Shown: in pieces, positions 58,481 to 64,000 of the stretch
Numbering within the stretch: the first letter of the stretch is position 1
How the letters are laid out: each line of letters starts with the position of its first letter
From: Fontivita pretiosa
Lineage (GTDB): Bacteria; Planctomycetota; Phycisphaerae; Tepidisphaerales; Tepidisphaeraceae
Assembly: GCF_050410795.1 (NCBI RefSeq)
Contig: NZ_CP191258.1
Span: 4,774,001 to 4,838,000 of the forward strand
Direction of reading: 5' to 3'
DNA: 64,000 bases
Translations under genes and position numbers: made by a program
Notes under the pieces: generated by a model
Seen by the model: the letters and a program-made list of their open reading frames with translations, nothing else
Told to the model about the DNA's origin: nothing
Databases searched by the model: none

Positions 58481-60738
58481 AACAGATTCTTCAGTCATAT
58501 CGCAGCGGCGAATTGTGGCTGGCGGAAGTACCGGCGCCGGCGCTGCGCGCGGGCGGGGCGATCGTACAGACGGCGGCGAGTCTGGTCTCCGCCGGAACCG
58601 AGCGAATGATCGTCACGCTGGCCAGGAAATCACTTGTGGGCAAGGCGATGGCGCGGCCGGATCTGGTTCGTCGAATCATCCGGAAAATCCGCGCCGAAGG
58701 ATTCACCGCCGCGATGGACAAGGCGCTGGCCAGGCTGGATGCTCCGATCGCGCTGGGCTACTCGTGTGCGGGCACAGTGATCGAAGTTGGCCAGGGTGTT
58801 GCCGGAGAATTGCAGGTGGGCGATCGTGTGGCCTGCGGCGGAGCCGGCTATGCCACACACGCGGAGCTGAACTACGTTCCCAGGAACCTGCTGGCGCGGA
58901 TCCCGCAGAACGTGAGCTTCGAAGATGCTTCTTTCACGACGGTGGGGGCGATTGCGATGCAGGGCGTGCGGCAGGCGGATGTGCGGCTGGGGGAATGCGT
59001 GGTGGTCATCGGGCTGGGGCTGGTGGGATTGCTGACGGTGCAGATTCTCAAGGCAGCGGGATGTCGCGTGCTGGGCTGTGATCTTGACGCTGGTCGATGC
59101 TCGCTGGCCCGGCAGTGCGGCGCCGACGATGCAGTTGGACGAGAGAGACTGAGAGAATCGGCGGCGGCGATGAGCGGCGGGCACGGCGCCGATGCCGTCA
59201 TCATCACCGCCGCCACCGCTTCGAATCAGCCCATCGACGATGCCGCGGAGATCTGCCGCGTCAAGGGGCGCGTGGTGGTGGTCGGCATGGTCGGGATGCA
59301 GATACCGCGCGAGCCGTTCTACAGAAAGGAATTGGATCTTCGTTTGAGCATGTCGTACGGCCCCGGACGCTACGATCCGCACTACGAGGAAGGTGGCCAG
59401 GATTATCCGATCGGGTATGTGCGCTGGACCGAGCAGCGCAACATGAGCAGTTTTCTGGAACTGCTGTCGGCGGGAAAAGTTACTCCGGGCAGGCTCATCA
59501 CGCATCGCTTCGGCATCGACGATGCGATGCGGGCGTATGAGCTGCTTGAGCATGGCAGCGAGCCGTGCCTCGGAATGGTCATCAACTACCCGACGCATGC
59601 GGCGCCGACGAAGGCAGCGCGAGCGGTCGAGCTGCGTCCGATCCGGGCCATCGGCCGGGCGGATCGCATCGGCGTGGGGCTGATCGGGGCGGGCAATTTC
59701 GCCCGAGGTGTGCTGATCCCGCACCTGCTGAAGCTCGATGGTCTTGAGCTGGTCGGCGTGTGCACGGCCACGGGAATGACGGCGACTCAGGCGGCACAGA
59801 AGTTCGGCTTTGCGCGGGCGACAACCGAGGTGTCGGATCTGCTGGAAGATCGGCGCATCGGGGCCATCTTCATCGCCACGCGCCACGACAGCCATGCCCG
59901 TCTGGTGTGCCAGGCGCTTGCCGCGGGCAAGCACGTGTTCGTCGAGAAGCCGCTTTGCATGACGCCTCAGGAGCTGGAGCAGATCGAGCGCGCGGTGGAG
60001 GCATCGCCGGGGGTGTGCCTGATGGTCGGATTCAACCGTCGCTTCTCGCCGCACACCCAGGCGATTCGCCAGGCATTCGCGTCGCGCGGCACGCCGATGA
60101 TGATCGGATACCGGGTGAACGCAGGTGTGGCGCCGCGAGATTCGTGGCTTCAGGACCGCAGCATCGGCGGGGGACGGATTATCGGCGAAGTGTGTCACTT
60201 CGTGGACTGGTGCGAAGCGGTGATCGGATCCACGCCGGTGCAGGTGCAGGCTGAGTGCATCGCCACTGACGACGCAAGGTTCAACGCCCAGGATAACCTG
60301 GTGGTGACGATGCGTTACGGAGATGGCTCGGTGGCGACGATCCAGTACGTGTCGCTGGGGCCAGGCGAATTGCCGAAGGAGCGGGCGGAAGTCTTCGCGG
60401 CCGGTGGGGCGGCGATCCTGGACGATTTCAGGCTTACAACCTTTTACGGCATCAGGCGTGCGACGGTGAAGACACGGCAGGACAAGGGATTTGCCGGGGA
60501 GCTGTCGGCGTTTGTCACGGCGGTGCGCGACGGAGGCTCGCCGCCAATTCCATTACAGAGCATGGCTCGCAGCACGCGGGTCACGTTTGCAATTGTGCAG
60601 TCGCTGAGCACGGGTCGGGCCGCTGCGATTGAGCCCATCGACGACGCCGTGGCGGATGGATCGGCGCAGACGCCGGATACGTCGCAGGTCGCCGATGCGA
60701 TCCGGGCGAGTGGTCTTGCCGGGCAGAGCCTTGGATGA
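58477..60738 (+). CDS. Bi-domain oxidoreductase: zinc-type alcohol dehydrogenase fused to Gfo/Idh/MocA
   Basis: The product is 753 residues. Residues about 1-360 are an MDR dehydrogenase (SAGTERMIV, GYSCAGTVIEVGQGVAGELQ, VVVIGLGLVGLLTVQILKAA). Residues about 385-720 are a Gfo/Idh/MocA oxidoreductase (GVGLIGAGNFARGVLIPHLL, HVFVEKPLCM, GFNRRFSPHTQAI, GEVCHFVDWCEAVIG). Known exopolysaccharide clusters carry this fusion next to a heparinase II/III gene, as here. It probably modifies a nucleotide sugar or glycan residue. The usual ADH zinc-site Cys/His residues are not obvious. Confidence 0.9.
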   Translation: MKQILQSYRSGELWLAEVPAPALRAGGAIVQTAASLVSAGTERMIVTLARKSLVGKAMARPDLVRRIIRKIRAEGFTAAMDKALARLDAPIALGYSCAGTVIEVGQGVAGELQVGDRVACGGAGYATHAELNYVPRNLLARIPQNVSFEDASFTTVGAIAMQGVRQADVRLGECVVVIGLGLVGLLTVQILKAAGCRVLGCDLDAGRCSLARQCGADDAVGRERLRESAAAMSGGHGADAVIITAATASNQPIDDAAEICRVKGRVVVVGMVGMQIPREPFYRKELDLRLSMSYGPGRYDPHYEEGGQDYPIGYVRWTEQRNMSSFLELLSAGKVTPGRLITHRFGIDDAMRAYELLEHGSEPCLGMVINYPTHAAPTKAARAVELRPIRAIGRADRIGVGLIGAGNFARGVLIPHLLKLDGLELVGVCTATGMTATQAAQKFGFARATTEVSDLLEDRRIGAIFIATRHDSHARLVCQALAAGKHVFVEKPLCMTPQELEQIERAVEASPGVCLMVGFNRRFSPHTQAIRQAFASRGTPMMIGYRVNAGVAPRDSWLQDRSIGGGRIIGEVCHFVDWCEAVIGSTPVQVQAECIATDDARFNAQDNLVVTMRYGDGSVATIQYVSLGPGELPKERAEVFAAGGAAILDDFRLTTFYGIRRATVKTRQDKGFAGELSAFVTAVRDGGSPPIPLQSMARSTRVTFAIVQSLSTGRAAAIEPIDDAVADGSAQTPDTSQVADAIRASGLAGQSLG

Positions 60739-62408
60739 GGGTGATGCGCGTGCTGCATACGGTACGGCATCTGCGGCCGCGACAGATCGCAGCCCAGATT
60801 TCGTATCGCCTTCGCCGGAGTTGGGACGATCCGGCGGGGGTGTTGCGGTGGGAGCCGCCGGCGTTTGCGGGGATCGCCTGGCAGCCCAGCGGACGTTTCC
60901 TGTCCCCGATGATCGGTTCAAATTCGCCGCAGCGCATTCGGGCCGGACAACTGGAATTCCTTAACCAGCTTGTTGCCATCGGCTTTCCACCGGACTGGAA
61001 TCGTGCCGATTTGCCGCGCCTGTGGCGGTACAATCTCCAATACTTCGAACACCTCTGGGCGATTGAACGGGCAAATGATGCGAAGGCTCTGGTGCTGGAC
61101 TGGATCAACCGTCGCCAGCCGTCGCGCCAACACGTTGGCTGGGAGCCGTACCCGATCTCGCTGCGCTTGATGAGCTGGTGCGGTGTGCTGTTCGACAGAT
61201 TTCGCGGCGAGATCGCGCACGATCCGGAGTTGATGTCGCGCCTGTGGCCAAGCATCTATCGGCAGGCCGAATGGCTGGCAGGGCACCTGGAGACGCATCT
61301 TCAGGCCAATCATCTGCTGGAAAACGCCGCGGCGTTGACGGTCGTGGGATGCTGTTTTGCGGGCCAGGCCGCGCAACGGTGGCGACAGATCGGCACCCGG
61401 CTTCTGCGAGAGCAGGTGCCGGAGCAGATCCTGCCCGACGGTGGACATTACGAGCGTTCGCCGATGTATCACTGCCGCGTCGTCTACGTGCTGGCGATGC
61501 TGCGGAACATCGGCCAGGCGGATGTCTCGGAAATCGTCAGTCGTCCGCTTGAGCGCGCGGTTCGGGCGATGAAGCTGATGTGCCATCCAGACCGGCAGAT
61601 CGCGCTGCTGAACGACAGCGCGTTTGGCGTCTACAACGAGCCGTCGGAACTCGCAGCGTACTGCGGCCAGCCGGAAGACCCGCCGTTTGGCAGCTTTTCG
61701 CTGCCGGACACGGGCTACTTTGGCGCTCGGGCGCGCAACGGTTCGTACGTGATCTGCGACGCGGCGTCGATCGGGCCTGACCACCAGCCCGGCCACGCGC
61801 ATGGCGACATGCTCAGTTTCGAGCTGTCATTGCGGGGACAGCGGGTAATCGTGGACAGCGGAGTGCACGACTATGAGCCGGGCGAGATGCGAGCCTACTG
61901 CCGCTCCACCCGGGCGCACAACACAATCGAGATCAACGGGCAGGACCAGTGCGAATTCTGGGATGTGTTTCGCGTCGCGCGGCGGGGACATGTGCATGAT
62001 CTGTCCATGAGGCCACGCGAAGATGGATTTGAGCTTTGTGCCTGGCACGACGGCTACACGCGGCTGGGAGGCGTGCCGCGGCACCGTCGCCAGTTTCGCT
62101 GGTTTGAATGCGGGCGGCTCGAGGTGAGCGACACGATCCTCGCCGATGCGCAGATCAGGGCGGTCTCGCGCCTGCACCTGCACCCGGACTGCCGCATCAT
62201 CGAAGCGGGAAGCGATGGAGTGCGGGTGGTGTACCCCGGCGGTGTGTTCCGCGTCGTGCCGTCGCCGGCCCAGTGTCAGATCGGCATCGAAGACTCGTGG
62301 TATTGCCCGCGGTTCGGTGTGAAGCTGGCCAACCGCGCGATCGCCTTGCGGGCGCGCGGCCGGGACAGGATCGCCATGGGGTTCACGATTGCCGACGGCG
62401 AAGCATAG
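60735..62408 (+). CDS. Heparinase II/III family protein
   Basis: The product is 557 residues. The N-terminal alpha/alpha toroid part includes DLPRLWRYNLQYFEHLWA, PYPISLRLMSWCGVLFD and HLETHLQANHLLENAAALTV, and the beta-sandwich part has GHAHGDMLSFELSLRGQRVI, VDSGVHDYEPGEMRAYCRST and AHNTIEINGQDQCEFWD. Tyr and His residues typical of the lyase are present. No signal peptide is seen, so it may act at the cytoplasmic side or be exported otherwise. ATGA overlap with the fusion gene shows tight coupling. Confidence 0.9.
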   Translation: MRVMRVLHTVRHLRPRQIAAQISYRLRRSWDDPAGVLRWEPPAFAGIAWQPSGRFLSPMIGSNSPQRIRAGQLEFLNQLVAIGFPPDWNRADLPRLWRYNLQYFEHLWAIERANDAKALVLDWINRRQPSRQHVGWEPYPISLRLMSWCGVLFDRFRGEIAHDPELMSRLWPSIYRQAEWLAGHLETHLQANHLLENAAALTVVGCCFAGQAAQRWRQIGTRLLREQVPEQILPDGGHYERSPMYHCRVVYVLAMLRNIGQADVSEIVSRPLERAVRAMKLMCHPDRQIALLNDSAFGVYNEPSELAAYCGQPEDPPFGSFSLPDTGYFGARARNGSYVICDAASIGPDHQPGHAHGDMLSFELSLRGQRVIVDSGVHDYEPGEMRAYCRSTRAHNTIEINGQDQCEFWDVFRVARRGHVHDLSMRPREDGFELCAWHDGYTRLGGVPRHRRQFRWFECGRLEVSDTILADAQIRAVSRLHLHPDCRIIEAGSDGVRVVYPGGVFRVVPSPAQCQIGIEDSWYCPRFGVKLANRAIALRARGRDRIAMGFTIADGEA

Positions 62409-62411
62409 GGG

Positions 62412-63821
62412 ATGCCAGCAGTGCTGACGAGCAGTTCGAGCGGGAGATTGCGCGACTGGATACATCGCGTCAACGCCGGATGGGACCGGCGTGGCGACAT
62501 CGTTTCGCTGACGGAATCGATCCGTCGTTCGCGCCCCTCGCCGCGGCGCGCGGCCGCTCCGCACCGCTGCCCCAGGACGCGGATTCTGTTCCTCACGCAT
62601 TACTTTCCGCCGGAAGGCAACGCGCCCGCCTCGCGGGTGCACGAGATGTGCAAACGATGGGCCCGCGACGGACACGAGGTGACCGTCATTACCTGCGCTC
62701 CGAATCATCCGACCGGCATCGTGTACAAGGGATACCGCAACTGGCTGCTTCAGCAGGAGTGGATGGACGGCATCCGCGTGCTGCGGGTGTGGACGTTTCT
62801 GGCGGCCAACCGGGGCAAGGGACGCCGGGCGATCAACTTCGTGTCGTACATGATCATGGCGACGCTGTTGGCGCTGTTCCTGCGCCGCCGGGATGTGCTG
62901 ATCGCCACCAGCCCGCAGTTTTTCTGCGGGTGGGCTGGCGTGCTGGTTACGGCGCTGCGGCGCATCCCATTCATCCTGGAGATCCGCGACATCTGGCCGG
63001 AATCGATCCATGCCGTCGGCGCCTCGGAGCGGAATCTGCTGCTGTGGCTGCTGGAGCGGATGGAGCAGCAGATGTACGCCAGCGCGTTCAAGATCGTGAC
63101 CGTTGGCCAAGGGTACAAAGAGCAGCTCATCAAGCGTGGTGTGCCGGAGGCGAAGATCCAGATCGTGACCAACGGGGTGGACCGCGAACTGTTTGTCTCG
63201 CACCACACCGATCAGAGCGTGCGGGCGCAATACGGGCTGGGCAAGGCGTTCGTGTGCGCCTACGTGGGGACGATCGGTCTGGCGGCGGGACTGGACGTGG
63301 TCCTGCGGGCGGGGGCGATTCTCAAACAGCGCGGCCGCAAGGATATCAGGCTGTTGATGGTCGGCGACGGCGCCACGCGCGAGCGGCTGGAGCGCGCCGC
63401 ACGCCAGCAGGGGCTGGACAACATCATCTTCACGGGTCTGATCGGCCGCCAGCTCGTGCCGCAACTGCTCAGCGCCGTGGATGCCTGTTTGGTACACCTG
63501 CGCCGCAAGGAGTTGTTCGAGTCGGTGCTGCCGTCGAAGATCTTCGAGGCCGCCGGAATGCAGAAACCGATCATTTTGGGGGTCAAGGGGCACGCTGCCA
63601 GGCTCGTCAATGAGGCCGGCTGTGGCATTTGCATCGAGCCGGAGAATGCCGAGCAGCTTGTGGAGGCGATCGAGAAGCTCGCCGCCGATCCGGAGCTGGC
63701 CAGACGGCTCGGCCAATCGGGTCATGACTATGTCCGCAGGCACTTCGATCGCGATCAACTGGCTGAGCAGTATTTCCAGATCATTCGCGAGGCGATCGAG
63801 ACGTGCCCGATCGTCGTGTAG
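62412..63821 (+). CDS. Glycosyltransferase family 4 (WbuB-like)
   Basis: The product is 469 residues. After an unusual 56-residue basic N-terminal extension the GT-B fold starts ILFLTHYFPPEGNAPASRVH, then DGHEVTVITCAPNHPTGIVY, and the C-terminal half shows FVCAYVGTIGLAAGLDVVLR, LDNIIFTGLIGRQLVPQLLS and ESVLPSKIFEAAGMQKPIIL. These are the marks of the WbuB/L-fucosamine-type transferases. The start at 62412 follows AGGGG; a shorter protein starting after the extension is possible but lacks a clear start codon. Confidence 0.88.
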   Translation: MPAVLTSSSSGRLRDWIHRVNAGWDRRGDIVSLTESIRRSRPSPRRAAAPHRCPRTRILFLTHYFPPEGNAPASRVHEMCKRWARDGHEVTVITCAPNHPTGIVYKGYRNWLLQQEWMDGIRVLRVWTFLAANRGKGRRAINFVSYMIMATLLALFLRRRDVLIATSPQFFCGWAGVLVTALRRIPFILEIRDIWPESIHAVGASERNLLLWLLERMEQQMYASAFKIVTVGQGYKEQLIKRGVPEAKIQIVTNGVDRELFVSHHTDQSVRAQYGLGKAFVCAYVGTIGLAAGLDVVLRAGAILKQRGRKDIRLLMVGDGATRERLERAARQQGLDNIIFTGLIGRQLVPQLLSAVDACLVHLRRKELFESVLPSKIFEAAGMQKPIILGVKGHAARLVNEAGCGICIEPENAEQLVEAIEKLAADPELARRLGQSGHDYVRRHFDRDQLAEQYFQIIREAIETCPIVV

Positions 63822-63877
63822 GACCGGACCTTCGGCACGCCGAGACGGACGTTGCATCAACCTGTGGTTCATCGCAG

Positions 63878-64000
63878 ATGGCTTGTTGCGGATTGAAGGT
63901 CATCAACGTTGTGGGGGCACGGCCGAACTTCATCAAGATCGCGCCGATCATGCGGGCGAGTTGCGCGCCAGGCAGCGGGATCGAACCGATGCTTGTACAC
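63878..64000 (+). CDS. wecB: UDP-N-acetylglucosamine 2-epimerase (WecB type), truncated by window end
   Basis: From ATG 63878 there are 41 codons reaching the window edge. The residues after the start, KVINVVGARPNFIKIAPIMR, are the invariant N-terminus of non-hydrolysing UDP-GlcNAc 2-epimerases, which make UDP-ManNAc for surface glycans. Only the first strand-loop-helix is visible, so catalytic residues cannot be checked. It follows the WbuB-like gene by 56 bp in the polysaccharide cluster. Confidence 0.85.
   Translation, partial: MACCGLKVINVVGARPNFIKIAPIMRASCAPGSGIEPMLVH

Noticed and set aside
61827..63872. Minus-strand open frame of 681 codons
   Set aside because: Antisense to the heparinase and WbuB-like genes; composition is typical of a GC-rich shadow.

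Overview
The window comes from a GC-rich member of the Planctomycetota, most likely class Phycisphaerae. This is inferred from three things: a complete PVM-type (Planctomycetes-Verrucomicrobia) bacterial microcompartment operon, two exported proteins with the planctomycete 'LERR-x-LLSS' N-terminal motif, and the style of the intergenic hairpin repeats. No rRNA, tRNA, CRISPR array, transposase or integrase was seen.

Layout. 1-10.3 kb: a truncated LD-carboxypeptidase, a large Ca-binding-repeat/fibronectin III exoprotein, an SpmA/SpmB membrane pair, a small zincin, an SppA lipoprotein peptidase, and a three-gene zinc-ribbon/membrane set of unknown role. 10.3-15.5 kb (minus strand): the conserved phoH - 7TM-HD phosphodiesterase - ybeY - CorC/HlyC operon, with start/stop overlaps at every junction. 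15.8-25 kb: mixed single genes, including a membrane protein gene interrupted by an amber stop, a URO-D family protein, exported beta-propeller-like proteins, an ACT protein, an S41-like protein and an Ldh_2-type dehydrogenase. A perfect 23-bp hairpin repeat also lies here.

25-35.8 kb (minus strand): the microcompartment operon. It encodes three hexameric (BMC-H) and three pentameric (BMC-P) shell proteins, PduL-type phosphotransacylase, an acetate kinase family enzyme, CoA-acylating aldehyde dehydrogenase, class II fuculose/rhamnulose-phosphate-type aldolase, an LDH/MDH-fold dehydrogenase, an RpiB-like protein, an uncharacterised TIM-barrel-like protein and a DeoR regulator. The expected chemistry is deoxyhexulose-1-phosphate to DHAP plus lactaldehyde, then lactoyl-CoA, lactoyl-phosphate, and lactate plus ATP. 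A good sigma70-type promoter with a dyad between its boxes lies just upstream of pduL. Nearly every spacer in this operon holds a different imperfect inverted repeat.

35.9-45.2 kb: queD and queE (7-deazaguanine pathway), a second LERR-LLSS Ca-binding-repeat protein, an oxidoreductase, a pectate lyase-like enzyme translationally coupled to a polyamine-type ABC transporter (potC-D-B-A order). 45.6-64 kb: an ABC-exported polysaccharide cluster with Wzm/Wzt, eight glycosyltransferases, a possible ninth, an O-antigen-ligase/polymerase-like membrane protein, an ADH-Gfo/Idh fusion, a heparinase II/III protein and the start of wecB. Sampled base composition falls from about 73% GC to about 52% inside wzt and rises again after about 54.5 kb, so the middle of this cluster looks like an exchanged cassette.
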